Below, in pieces: positions 25,591-33,869 of a stretch of DNA of 48,361 nt. The DNA lies in assembly GCF_914484835.1 (NCBI RefSeq), contig NZ_CAJZAR010000038.1, forward strand, positions 1-48,361. The letters run 5' to 3'. The notes below the pieces were generated by a model. It did no database searches, had not been told where the DNA came from, and saw only the letters and a list, made by a program, of their open reading frames with translations. This stretch comes from Paraburkholderia tropica. GTDB lineage: Bacteria > Pseudomonadota > Gammaproteobacteria > Burkholderiales > Burkholderiaceae. The stretch's first letter is position 1; every line of letters begins with the position of its first letter. The position numbers and the translations under genes are program-made.

Positions 25591-25637
25591 CGCAAAAAAA
25601 CGCCCTTGCAGCATGATGCTGCAAGGGCGTTTTTGCG
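25591..25637. terminator. Bidirectional intrinsic terminator between the acetyltransferase and icd
   Basis: A 15-bp perfect stem (ACGCCCTTGCAGCAT and its complement, one-base centre) is flanked by A7 on the left and T5 on the right, so it can terminate transcription from both strands. It lies exactly between the two convergent genes. Confidence 0.93.
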
Positions 25638-25682
25638 TGACGCTCACGACGCCCCGCGCAAGGCGAGGCGCATGATCGACAC

Positions 25683-27926
25683 TTACTTCGCTGCGGCTGC
25701 GAGCGCGTCGTTGAACGTCTTGCTCGGACGCATGACTTCCGCGAGCTTCGCGAAGTCAGGCTTGTAGTAGCCGCCGATATCGACCGGCTTGCCCTGAACA
25801 GCGGCCAGTTCGCCGACGATCTTCTGCTCGTTCTCGGCCAGTGCCTTCGCGAGCGGCGCGAAGTGAGCGGCGAGTTCCGCGTCGTCCTTCTGCGCGGCCA
25901 GCTCTTGCGCCCAGAACAGCGACAGATAGAACTGGCTGCCGCGGTTGTCCAGCTCGCCGGTCTTCGGCGACGGGCCCTTGTTGTTGTCGAGCAGCTTGCC
26001 GGTCGCGGCGTCGAGCGTCTTCGCGAGCAGCTTGGCGCGCGCGTTGTTCGTCTTGATGCCGAGGTCTTCCAGCGAGACGGCCAGCGCGAGGAATTCGCCG
26101 AGCGAGTCCCAGCGCAGGTGGTCTTCCTGAACCAGCTGCTGCACGTGCTTCGGCGCCGAACCGCCTGCGCCCGTTTCGTACATGCCGCCGCCGGCCATCA
26201 GCGGAACGATCGAGAGCATCTTCGCCGACGTGCCCAGTTCCATGATCGGGAACAGGTCGGTCAGGTAGTCGCGCAGGATGTTGCCGGTGACCGAGATCGT
26301 GTCCAGGCCGCGGATCACGCGCTCGAGCGTGTAACGCATCGCGCGAACTTGCGACATGATCTGGATGTCGAGGCCCGTCAGGTCGTAATCCTTCAGGTAC
26401 GTTTCGACCTTCTTGATCACTTCGTTTTCGTGCGGACGGTACGGGTCGAGCCAGAACACGGCCGGCGTGCCCGAGTTCTTCGCGCGCGTGACGGCGAGCT
26501 TGACCCAGTCGCGGATCGGCGCGTCCTTCACGAGGCACATGCGCCAGATGTCGCCTTGCTCGACCGGCTGCGTGAGGGCTTCGAGCACTTCGCCGGTGGC
26601 GTTGTCGACGATGCGCGCCGTGCCGTCCTGCGGGATTTCGAAGGTCTTGTCGTGCGAACCGTACTCTTCAGCCTTCTGCGCCATCAGGCCGACGTTCGGC
26701 ACCGTGCCCATGGTCTTCGGGTCGAATGCGCCGTTGGTCTTGCAGAAGTTGATGATTTCCTGGTAGATGCGCGCGAACGTGCTTTCCGGGATCAGGCACT
26801 TCGTGTCGGCCGGACGGCCGTCGGCGCCCCACATCTTGCCGCCTGCGCGAATCATCGCGGGCATCGATGCGTCGACGATCACGTCGTTCGGTGCGTGCAG
26901 GTTCGAGATGCCCTTGGCCGAATCGACCATCGCCAGCGCCGGACGGTGCTCGTGGCACGCGTGCATGTCGCGGATGACTTCTTCACGCTGCGATTCCGGC
27001 AGCGCTTCGATCTTCGTGTACAGATCGACGAGACCGTTGTTGACGTTCACGCCCAGTTGTTCGAACAGCTTGGCGTGCTTCGCGAACGCGTCCTTGTAGA
27101 ACGTGCGCACGGCGTGGCCGAACACGATCGGGTGCGAGACCTTCATCATGGTCGCCTTCACGTGCAGCGAGAGCATGATGCCCGTCTTGCGCGCGTCTTC
27201 CATCTGGTCTTCGTAGAAAGCCAGCAGCGCGGTCTTGCTCATGAACATGCTGTCGACGATCTCGCCGGCCTGCAGCGAAACCTTCGGCTTGAGGACGATG
27301 GTTTCGCCGCTCTTCGTCACGAGTTCCATGCGCACTTCGCGCGCCTTGTCGGTCGTGATCGACTTTTCGCCGTGATAGAAGTCGCCATGCTTCATGTGCG
27401 CGACGTGCGTGCGCGAAGCCATGCTCCACTCGCCCATGCTGTGCGGGTGCTTCTTCGCGTAGTTCTTGACGGCCAGCGGTGCGCGGCGGTCCGAGTTGCC
27501 TTCACGCAGGACCGGGTTCACGGCCGAGCCGAGGCACTTCGAATAACGCTTCTGGATGGCCTTTTCTTCGTCGGTCTTCGGATCTTCGGGGAAGTCGGGG
27601 ATCTTGTAGCCCTTGCCCTGCAGTTCCTTGATCGCGGCGACGAGCTGCGGCACCGATGCGCTGATGTTCGGCAGCTTGATGATGTTGGTTTCCGGCAGTT
27701 GCGTCAGACGGCCCAGCTCAGCCAGGTTGTCGGGGACGCGCTGCTCTTCCGCGAGGAATTCGGGAAACTCGCCGAGGATACGGCCCGCCACGGAAATATC
27801 GCTGGTCTCGACGTTCACGCCGGCCGGCGCAGCGAAGGTGCGGATGATCGGCAGAAACGCGCTGGTGGCGAGCAGCGGCGCTTCATCGGTCAGGGTATAG
27901 ATGATGGTGGGTTGCTGGGTACTCAT
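25683..27926 (-). CDS. icd: NADP-dependent isocitrate dehydrogenase, monomeric type
   Basis: A 747-residue protein of the monomeric IDH family (about 740 residues is standard, unlike the 420-residue dimeric enzyme). It oxidatively decarboxylates isocitrate to 2-oxoglutarate with NADP in the TCA cycle. Recognisable family sequences include the N-terminus [38 protein letters not shown], and the C-terminal [11 protein letters not shown]. Codon use is more strongly biased than in neighbouring genes (few rare codons), as expected for a highly expressed central enzyme. The ATG at 27926 is close after a small inverted repeat at 27953-27967. It is a single-gene unit ending in a bidirectional terminator. 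Confidence 0.96.
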   Translation of the reverse strand: MSTQQPTIIYTLTDEAPLLATSAFLPIIRTFAAPAGVNVETSDISVAGRILGEFPEFLAEEQRVPDNLAELGRLTQLPETNIIKLPNISASVPQLVAAIKELQGKGYKIPDFPEDPKTDEEKAIQKRYSKCLGSAVNPVLREGNSDRRAPLAVKNYAKKHPHSMGEWSMASRTHVAHMKHGDFYHGEKSITTDKAREVRMELVTKSGETIVLKPKVSLQAGEIVDSMFMSKTALLAFYEDQMEDARKTGIMLSLHVKATMMKVSHPIVFGHAVRTFYKDAFAKHAKLFEQLGVNVNNGLVDLYTKIEALPESQREEVIRDMHACHEHRPALAMVDSAKGISNLHAPNDVIVDASMPAMIRAGGKMWGADGRPADTKCLIPESTFARIYQEIINFCKTNGAFDPKTMGTVPNVGLMAQKAEEYGSHDKTFEIPQDGTARIVDNATGEVLEALTQPVEQGDIWRMCLVKDAPIRDWVKLAVTRAKNSGTPAVFWLDPYRPHENEVIKKVETYLKDYDLTGLDIQIMSQVRAMRYTLERVIRGLDTISVTGNILRDYLTDLFPIMELGTSAKMLSIVPLMAGGGMYETGAGGSAPKHVQQLVQEDHLRWDSLGEFLALAVSLEDLGIKTNNARAKLLAKTLDAATGKLLDNNKGPSPKTGELDNRGSQFYLSLFWAQELAAQKDDAELAAHFAPLAKALAENEQKIVGELAAVQGKPVDIGGYYKPDFAKLAEVMRPSKTFNDALAAAAK

Positions 27927-28429
27927 CGGCTTCTTGGCGGGTTCTCAAACAGGGTGGTGACACCACCGGCTGCGCGCAGTCGGCGAAACACCTGGATTTT
28001 GCCTGATTTTGGAGCGGCCCGGGGGCCAATCGAACAAGGATTTCATATCGTGAAATTGCGTTGCGTGGCGTCGTTTCGTCACGAAGACGTCGCGTTTGGC
28101 GTGTTCGAGCGGGGCGCGCGCTGAAAACGTTATCGCGCCAAGTGGCCGTCGCATAAGGGTTAATGGCGTGTCGAGGGCGTTCCGGCGGCCTTCCGCGCCT
28201 ATTTTCGTTTTGGCCCTCGATTCTTTGTCAAGCTGGTAAAGACCCTTGCGAAAAGCCGACCGAATCGGGCAGTCTTATAGAAGAATTTTTTTCCGGGACA
28301 GATCGTTTCGGGGGGTGTTTTCCTGGTCGTTTAGTGGGGTATTGGTCGTGCTGCAATGCGCAAAACGATCGGCGCCGGACCGGGATGCGGTGCGGATATC
28401 GATTGCCTTGCGAATTATTGGAGGGGGCG
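27927..28429. other. Intergenic region upstream of icd
   Basis: About 500 non-coding bases between icd and a putative small plus-strand gene. It includes an inverted repeat GGTGGT-GAC-ACCACC at 27953-27967, within 30-40 bases of the icd start, and an AT-richer stretch at 28260-28310 that may hold a promoter. No clear -35/-10 pair or gene was identified. Confidence 0.4.
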
Positions 28430-28702
28430 ATGCGGCGATCGAGCGCGGATTGTGCGTGTGCGCAAAAGCAGAAGGACGCGCGCGAAGATGCGCCGGACTG
28501 GATCGCGGGCGGGGCGGTTGTGACCGCGGCGATCGGTGGACTCGTTGCGATCATCGGCCTCGCGCCGCGCGTGTACCGCAACGTATGCGAACGAGCTGCG
28601 CGAGATGGATCGGCACGCGGGGCTTGCGGCTTTTGCGCAAGCGCCCGCGTGGCAGACGCTTACTTGCGATTCAAAAACGCCAGCAGATCCGCATTGACCT
28701 GA
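28430..28702 (+). CDS. Putative small membrane protein, function unknown
   Basis: A 90-residue frame preceded by a strong GGAGGGGG ribosome binding site ending three bases before the ATG at 28430. The sequence has a charged N-terminus ([16 protein letters not shown]), one transmembrane segment ([20 protein letters not shown], about residues 25-44) and a cysteine-containing tail. The last 43 bases overlap the 3' end of the convergent hydrolase gene, which weakens the call; the true protein could be shorter. No family was recognised. Confidence 0.38.
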   Translation: MRRSSADCACAQKQKDAREDAPDWIAGGAVVTAAIGGLVAIIGLAPRVYRNVCERAARDGSARGACGFCASARVADAYLRFKNASRSALT

Positions 28703-29484
28703 TCGGCCATCGTCGTGCACATGCCGTGCGGGCCGCCCGGATAAATCTTGAGCGTGGCGTCCTTGACGATCTTCGCCGAGAGCTTGCCCGCGTCGTCGAT
28801 CGGCACGATCTGGTCGTCGTCGCCGTGCAGGATCAGCGTGGGCACGTCGATCTTCTTCAGGTCCTCGGTGTAATCGACTTCCGAGAATTCGTGCACGCAT
28901 TCGTAGAGCGCGAGGATGCCGCCCCACATGCCTTGTTGCCAGAACGAATCGATGGTGCCCTGCGAGACTTTCGCGCCTTCGCGATTGAAGCCGTAGAACG
29001 GCACCGCGAGGTCCTTGAAGAATTGCGAACGATCGTCGACGACGCCCTTGCGGATGCCGTCGAACACCTCCTTCGGCAGCCCGCCGGGATTCTTTTCGCT
29101 CTTGATCATGATCGGCGGCACCGCGCCGATCAGCACCGCGCCCGCGACCCGCTTCGTGCCGTGACGGCCGATGTAGTGCGCGACTTCGCCGCCGCCCGTC
29201 GAATGGCCGACGAGCGTGGCTTCTTTCACGTCGAGCTTGTCGAGCAGGTCGGCGAGATCGTCGGCCCAGGTGTCCATGTCGTTGCCCCTGGCGGGCTGGT
29301 CCGAACGGCCGTGGCCGCGGCGGTCGTGCGCGATGGTGCGAAAGCCCTGCTGCACGAGAAACAGCATTTGCGCGTCCCAGGCGTCGGCCGTGAGCGGCCA
29401 GCCGTGGGAGAACACGACCGGGCGTCCGCTGCCCCAATCCTTGTAGAAAATCGACGTGCCATCGCGAGTGGTGAACGTGCTCAT
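28660..29484 (-). CDS. Alpha/beta hydrolase, non-haem chloroperoxidase type
   Basis: A 274-residue alpha/beta hydrolase of the cofactor-free haloperoxidase group. The catalytic triad is Ser95 in VGHSTGGG, an Asp in HGDDDQIVP (about 223-224) and His253 in PGGPHGMC. The oxyanion sequence is [12 protein letters not shown]. These enzymes are esterase-like in vivo and can form peracids with peroxide, which gives the chloroperoxidase name. The ATG at 29484 is preceded by AAGGAGAG. No neighbour on the same strand is close enough for an operon. Confidence 0.92.
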   Translation of the reverse strand: MSTFTTRDGTSIFYKDWGSGRPVVFSHGWPLTADAWDAQMLFLVQQGFRTIAHDRRGHGRSDQPARGNDMDTWADDLADLLDKLDVKEATLVGHSTGGGEVAHYIGRHGTKRVAGAVLIGAVPPIMIKSEKNPGGLPKEVFDGIRKGVVDDRSQFFKDLAVPFYGFNREGAKVSQGTIDSFWQQGMWGGILALYECVHEFSEVDYTEDLKKIDVPTLILHGDDDQIVPIDDAGKLSAKIVKDATLKIYPGGPHGMCTTMADQVNADLLAFLNRK

Positions 29485-29845
29485 GTGCAGCTCTCCTTGT
29501 TCAAGCCGGGGAAGAAACGACGAGGGGAGTGACGCCGGAGCCGCGAGGTTTCGCGACGCGCCGCGTGGCCGCGTGGCGAAGGCTGCGTCCGGCGCCGGAG
29601 GTCATGCGCGATCAGACGGAATCATGCGTGCGCGGCAGCGTGGCCCGGACACGCGCATGAGTATAGAGAGGATGAAAAAGCGATGGCGTCACGCTGCGCA
29701 TTTTGAATTCGCGCGCCGCGCCGCGAGCTGTGCATGTGCACATTTGCGTAATAAACGCGCGGGGTGTTTCAGTTCGCGTGATGAAAGCGGTGCTTGAAAC
29801 ATGCGTGAAGAACGCGTGAAAAACGCACAAAGCACGCGCAATGCC
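29485..29845. other. Intergenic region between the hydrolase and FAD oxidoreductase genes
   Basis: This 361-base stretch holds the hydrolase promoter region and the 3' end of the FAD oxidoreductase unit. Apart from two adjacent copies of GCGTGAA(A/G)AAC at 29803-29824, I saw no terminator, operator or coding frame worth calling. Confidence 0.4.
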
Positions 29846-31216
29846 TCACGCCGACGGCTGCGGATAGCCGTGTGCGGACAGCCAGTGGCGCACCATGCGC
29901 GCCTGTTCGGCATCGAGCGATTTGAGGACCTGTTCGGCGGGCTGCTTGCGCAAGGCTTCGACGATGGGCGCGAGCGGCACGCCTTGCAGATGCCAGACGC
30001 CGAGCGGCTGATCGGGCGTCACGACCACTTCGGCTTCGGCGATCAGGTCGCCGTCGATCACGGGCGCGCGCTCGATCACCAGCTGGCTGAAATCGGCGCT
30101 CGATTGCGAGGGTTCGTCGTCGGGCCAGAGGCGGCGCGTTTCCCAGAACGGGCGCGTAGCCCAGCGCTGTTCGAGCGCGTAGACGTCGCGGCCCGTGCGC
30201 GCGAAACGCGTGAACAGCTGTTCGATACGCTGCTGATGAAAGCGCAGCGCGAGCGGCGCGCGCTCGGGGCAGCTCAGCAGCGTGTGAATCACGGCGGGCG
30301 CCTGCAAGGCCGACGACAAGGACTGGAAGATGCCGTTGCCCGACAACGGATCGACGGCCAGCGCCGCGTCGCCGACCCGCAGCCAGTTGTCCGCGCCCGT
30401 GCGTCCGCAGAGCGTGGCTGTGCTGCTGCGCGCGTAGAGGCGCGCGTCGGTGTCGGTGTCGCCCGCGAAGAAGTCGCTCGCGAGCGGCGCGTGGCGCATG
30501 CGCGCGCAGAATGCGGGCAACTCGTTGCGCGGCGGCAGCTCGGCGCACGCGACGTCGAGCGTCATCTGCCAGTAACAGCGGCCGTCGGGCAGGCGCGCCA
30601 TCCACGCCCAGCCGTCCGGCAGGCTTTCGACGGCGCAGGCCGCGCTGCCGGGCTGGCCATCCCAGCTATTGAGCAGGCTGAGCGTTTGCGGGCCGCGCGT
30701 GGCGTCGCGCATGAGCGGCGCGAGCCGTCCGCGCGCCTCGACGAGAAAGTCGGCGCGCAGCGAGAGCGGGCCATCGCCGGTCTCGATCATGAGATCGTGT
30801 CCGTCCGGTGACGATTGCAGCGTACGCACGTTCGCTTCGATCACGTCGACGCCCGCGCTGCGCATGTCCTCGCGCAGCGCTTCGTCGAACTCGCGGCGGT
30901 CGACCAGAAACTCCGCGTTAAGCGTTTGCAGCACGCCGTTCCAGAGCGTCGTGCGCACGCAAGGTCCGTGCGCGCAACTGGCGGCGCGATGCAGATTCGC
31001 GTGGCGCAGCCCTTCGATGACGCGCGTCGACAACGCTTCGACAGCATCGAAACGGCGCCAGTCGCTGACCACTTGCACCGCGTAGCCGAGCATCGCGAGC
31101 GCGCGCGCGACGGCGGCGCCCGCAGGCCCCGCGCCAAGCACGACGATGCGCGGCGCGGCGGGCGTACGCATCGGGTCCGTACGCAGCGGGCTGGCGCGTT
31201 CGATGCTCATCGCCAT
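29846..31216 (-). CDS. FAD-dependent oxidoreductase, halogenase/monooxygenase-like
   Basis: A 456-residue flavoprotein of the p-hydroxybenzoate hydroxylase/halogenase fold. The N-terminal FAD motif is VLGAGPAGAAVARAL, and the second FAD contact is VGDAALAVDPLSGNGIFQSL at about residues 295-315. A Trp-rich segment GWAWMARLPDGRCYW lies between them, similar in place to the W-x-W region of flavin halogenases and of the QhpG monooxygenase, but the exact halogenase motif is not matched. The substrate cannot be inferred. The gene stands alone. The start could be 31216 or 31210; neither has a good ribosome binding site. Confidence 0.75.
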   Translation of the reverse strand: MAMSIERASPLRTDPMRTPAAPRIVVLGAGPAGAAVARALAMLGYAVQVVSDWRRFDAVEALSTRVIEGLRHANLHRAASCAHGPCVRTTLWNGVLQTLNAEFLVDRREFDEALREDMRSAGVDVIEANVRTLQSSPDGHDLMIETGDGPLSLRADFLVEARGRLAPLMRDATRGPQTLSLLNSWDGQPGSAACAVESLPDGWAWMARLPDGRCYWQMTLDVACAELPPRNELPAFCARMRHAPLASDFFAGDTDTDARLYARSSTATLCGRTGADNWLRVGDAALAVDPLSGNGIFQSLSSALQAPAVIHTLLSCPERAPLALRFHQQRIEQLFTRFARTGRDVYALEQRWATRPFWETRRLWPDDEPSQSSADFSQLVIERAPVIDGDLIAEAEVVVTPDQPLGVWHLQGVPLAPIVEALRKQPAEQVLKSLDAEQARMVRHWLSAHGYPQPSA

Positions 31217-31616
31217 TCAGCCAGCGTGGGCAGGGGAGAAAATCGGGTGGTGCACACTGTCCCCCGTTGTGAGTGAAGCGGGGCGTCATCTTCGTAGATG
31301 ACGCGCATGAAAGGGCAATCTGGCATGGTTGCCGCGATAAGTCCATCCGGTCAAAGACGCATTTTTTTCGGCGTATTTCGACCTGATGCGCGATGGGTGC
31401 CCTTGTCATGCGGATGGGTAATGCGCGATGCGTATGAACGATCGTGCTCGCACGATTGATGCGTGGTGCTGAATGATTCGTCCAATGAAAAGCGCATCGC
31501 CGTCCGGTTGAGGGACGGCGATGCGCGTTCTTCCGAGCGGGTTTGAAAATTGCCAGCGGATGGTTCGGCTAACGTGTTTCAGACAACGCTATGCCATCAT
31601 GCGCGCCCCAGGTCGA
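31217..31616. other. Intergenic region with several inverted repeats
   Basis: A 400-base gap on the minus strand between the MFS gene end and the FAD oxidoreductase start. It holds a hairpin GCGTCATCT-TCGT-AGATGACGC at 31283-31304 about 70 bases before the oxidoreductase start (candidate operator or leader structure), a near-perfect palindrome ATCGTGC-TC-GCACGAT at 31441-31456, and the MFS terminator at 31488-31526. Confidence 0.5.
31488..31526 (-). terminator. Intrinsic terminator of the MFS transporter gene
   Basis: On the minus strand a perfect 14-bp stem (GCGCATCGCCGTCC and its complement, 7-base loop) is followed by TTTTCATT. It lies about 90 bases after the MFS stop codon at 31617. Confidence 0.82.
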
Positions 31617-32927
31617 TCAGCGATTGACGACCTGCTTCGGATACGACAGCGCCAGCGCGCCGCCGATCACCATGCAGACAGCGAAGCCATACAGGCCGGC
31701 GCTTTGCGAATGGAAGGTATCGCGCAGCCAGCCGATGAAGTAGGTGCTGCCGAAGCCGCCGAGGTTCGCAATCGAACACGCGAAGGCAATGCCGCCCGCC
31801 GCCGCCGAGCCCTTGAGAAAGGTCGAGGGCAGCGACCACACGACCGGCATGGCTGCTGCCGCGCCCGCGTTCACGAGCGAGAACAGCAGCACGGTCGACA
31901 GCGTGCCGTGCGAGCCGCCCGCCGCGACGGCCAGCGCCACGGACGCGACGAGGAAGGGCACCACGATATGCCAGCGGCGCTCGCGCAGACGGTCCGAACT
32001 CGCGCCGCACCAGAGCGTGGCGATCACGGCGGCGGCGTTGGGCACGGCCATCAGCCAGCCGATCGTGTAGGTGTCTTTCACGCCGGTGTCGCGCAGGATC
32101 GTCGGCAGCCAGAAGCTCACGGCGTAGAGGCCGAGCAGCACGCACAGATCGATCAGGCCGAGCGCCCACACCTTCGGATCGACAAAGGCCTTGCCGAGCG
32201 CATGGTTCTTGCCGCCGGTGGAATCGGCGTCGAGATTGCCGCGCAAGGTCTTCTTTTCCTGCGCGTCGAGCCACGGTGCCGATTCGATGTTGTTCGGCAG
32301 CCAGCGCAGGATCGCGAGGCCGAGCAGCACCGAGGGCAGGGCTTCGATGAAGAACAGCCATTGCCAGCCGCCGAGGCCGTGTGCGCCGTCGAAGAAGCGC
32401 ATGATCCAGCCCGAGATCGGGCTGCCGATCATGCTGGAGAGCGGCAGGCCCACCATGAACAGCGCGACGATGCGCGCGCGCCGCGCGTCGGGATACCACT
32501 GCGTGAGGTAGAGCAGCACGCCGGGCAGGAAGCCGGCTTCGGCCACGCCCAGCAGGAAGCGCACGATATAGAACTGCATGGGCGTGGTCACGAACATCGT
32601 CGCGCCCGAGAGAATGCCCCACGTGATCATGATGCGCGCGATCCACAGCTTCGCGCCCACGCGCTGAAGAATGAGGTTGCTCGGCACTTCGAAGAGGATA
32701 TAGCCCGCGAAGAACAGGCCCGCGCCGAGACCGTAGATCGTGTCGCTGAACTTGAGCGCGTCGAGCATCTGGAGCTTCGCGAGGCCGATGTTGATCCGGT
32801 CCAGGTAGGCCGCGAAATAGCACAGACAAAAGATCGTGATGAGGCGGAACGTGACCTTGCGGTATAGCTCGCCGTGTTGGGCGCCGGCAGGTGAAAGTGT
32901 GGCGCTGCCGGATTGCACGGTTGACAT
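31617..32927 (-). CDS. MFS transporter, anion:cation symporter family (probable nicotinate uptake)
   Basis: A 436-residue major facilitator with twelve predicted helices. Typical features are CLCYFAAYLDRINIGLAKLQM in helix 1, the loop 2-3 and helix 4 region VPSNLILQRVGAKLWIARIM, and FLLGVAEAGFLPGVLLYLTQ in helix 5, all characteristic of the ACS (tartrate/galactonate-like) branch of organic-acid symporters. Its control region contains one copy (33026-33042) of the 17-bp motif found only in this nic locus, and it is divergent from nicR, so nicotinate (or a related pyridine acid) is the likely substrate; this is inference. The ATG at 32927 has GGGAG upstream; a longer start at 32984 is less likely. 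It ends at a strong terminator. Confidence 0.87.
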   Translation of the reverse strand: MSTVQSGSATLSPAGAQHGELYRKVTFRLITIFCLCYFAAYLDRINIGLAKLQMLDALKFSDTIYGLGAGLFFAGYILFEVPSNLILQRVGAKLWIARIMITWGILSGATMFVTTPMQFYIVRFLLGVAEAGFLPGVLLYLTQWYPDARRARIVALFMVGLPLSSMIGSPISGWIMRFFDGAHGLGGWQWLFFIEALPSVLLGLAILRWLPNNIESAPWLDAQEKKTLRGNLDADSTGGKNHALGKAFVDPKVWALGLIDLCVLLGLYAVSFWLPTILRDTGVKDTYTIGWLMAVPNAAAVIATLWCGASSDRLRERRWHIVVPFLVASVALAVAAGGSHGTLSTVLLFSLVNAGAAAAMPVVWSLPSTFLKGSAAAGGIAFACSIANLGGFGSTYFIGWLRDTFHSQSAGLYGFAVCMVIGGALALSYPKQVVNR

Positions 32928-33025
32928 GGAAGGCTCCCTGGTGGGATGAAGCGGATGGAAGTTAGTCGTCCGATGCGTGCACACATCGAGCGCTCACAGA
33001 TGACTGTATAGCATGTCAAAAACTA

Positions 33026-33042
33026 AGCGTATACGCTCTAAA
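33026..33042 (+). promoter_or_regulatory. Candidate NicR operator, MFS promoter
   Basis: AGCGTATACGCTCTAAA, which fits the locus motif ARYGT-RTACRYT-WYAWW apart from its first weak half and contains the 10-bp palindrome GCGTATACGC. It lies about 100 bases before the MFS start. Confidence 0.5.
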
Positions 33043-33354
33043 TATTCTGGTGAATCGGTAGAGGTAAGGGTTTTCATCAGGCGCGCGTTGGCGAAGCTTT
33101 CAGCCTTTAAACAAGGCGTATTTGCGCTGCGAATGCGGGCTTGTTCACGCAGCGAGATGGTGCTGAAACAGCACTAAATTTGTGCGAATACGCTCGAATT
33201 CATAGCGTCGACGCTGGATTGCGACTGGCCTGATCCTTGCGTTGGCCGAGCCTCGTGGCACGCTCGTTCGTTTTCGTCCCTGCATCGGCGTAATAAATGC
33301 GCGGATGATCGAAAGCAAATTGCGCGCTGCCGCGCGTATCGGGCGTCAATGTCT

Positions 33355-33371
33355 AAGGTGTACACTACATT
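33355..33371 (+). promoter_or_regulatory. Candidate NicR operator, nicR promoter (autoregulation)
   Basis: AAGGTGTACACTACATT, 35 bases before the nicR start, contains the palindrome GTGTACAC and differs from the site at 39987 at only two or three positions. TACACT within it could be a -10 element, which would suit repression by occlusion. Confidence 0.58.
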
Positions 33372-33405
33372 TTTTCGCCAACAGGCCGTTTCCGGCCGGA
33401 TCTTC

Positions 33406-33849
33406 ATGCCGTCTCCCAAGGACTCTTACGACTTCCACGATCAGGTGGGCCATCTGCTGCGCCGCGCCTATCAGCGTCACGTCTCGATCTTCCAGGAAGC
33501 CATTCCCGATTCCGACCTCACCGCCGCGCAGTTCGTCACGCTGTGCGCCGTGAAGGAAAAGCAGGGCTGCTCGCTCAACGACATCGTCAAGACCACGGCC
33601 ATCGACCAGGCCACCATTCGCGGCGTGGTCGAGCGCCTGAAGTCGCGTGCGCTGATCGAAGTGCTGCCCGACCCCAATGACGGCCGTAAGCTGCTCGTGC
33701 GCGCCACGCCCGCCGGTCTCGCGCTGATCGAGCGCACGGTGCCGTTCGCGAAGCAGGTGACCGAGCGCACTTACGGCGAACTCAACGCGGGCGAGCGCGT
33801 GGCGCTGCTGTTCCTGCTGCGCAAGATGATGGAATCGGACGGCGAATAA
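33406..33849 (+). CDS. nicR: MarR-family regulator of nicotinate catabolism
   Basis: A 147-residue MarR protein. The dimerisation helices flank a winged helix-turn-helix with DIVKTTAIDQATIRGVVERLKSR as the recognition region and the wing PDPNDGRKLLVRATPAG. NicR (BpsR in Bordetella) represses nic genes and is released by 6-hydroxynicotinate, which fits a gene embedded in this cluster. The ATG at 33406 gives a normal MarR length. An in-frame ATG at 33349 was rejected because the frame from it would run through the operator-like site at 33355-33371. The gene is convergent with the Mo subunit gene and divergent from the transporter. Confidence 0.87.
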   Translation: MPSPKDSYDFHDQVGHLLRRAYQRHVSIFQEAIPDSDLTAAQFVTLCAVKEKQGCSLNDIVKTTAIDQATIRGVVERLKSRALIEVLPDPNDGRKLLVRATPAGLALIERTVPFAKQVTERTYGELNAGERVALLFLLRKMMESDGE

Positions 33850-33869
33850 CGTAGTAAAAACGTGCGCCG

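Larger units (their letters stand above)
32928..33405. promoter_or_regulatory. Divergent control region of the MFS gene and nicR
   Basis: A 478-base non-coding region with one copy of the shared 17-bp motif near each gene: 33026-33042 on the MFS side and 33355-33371 on the nicR side. The rest is AT-richer than the genes. No sigma-54 site or other gene was seen. Confidence 0.6.

Noticed and set aside
31323..31350. TGGCAT..TTGC resembling a sigma-54 site upstream of the FAD oxidoreductase
   Set aside because: The two half-elements are only two bases apart, so the invariant GG/GC spacing is wrong.
33349..33405. Upstream ATG of nicR adding 19 residues
   Set aside because: The added segment covers the operator-like site at 33355-33371 and extends beyond the usual MarR N-terminus.
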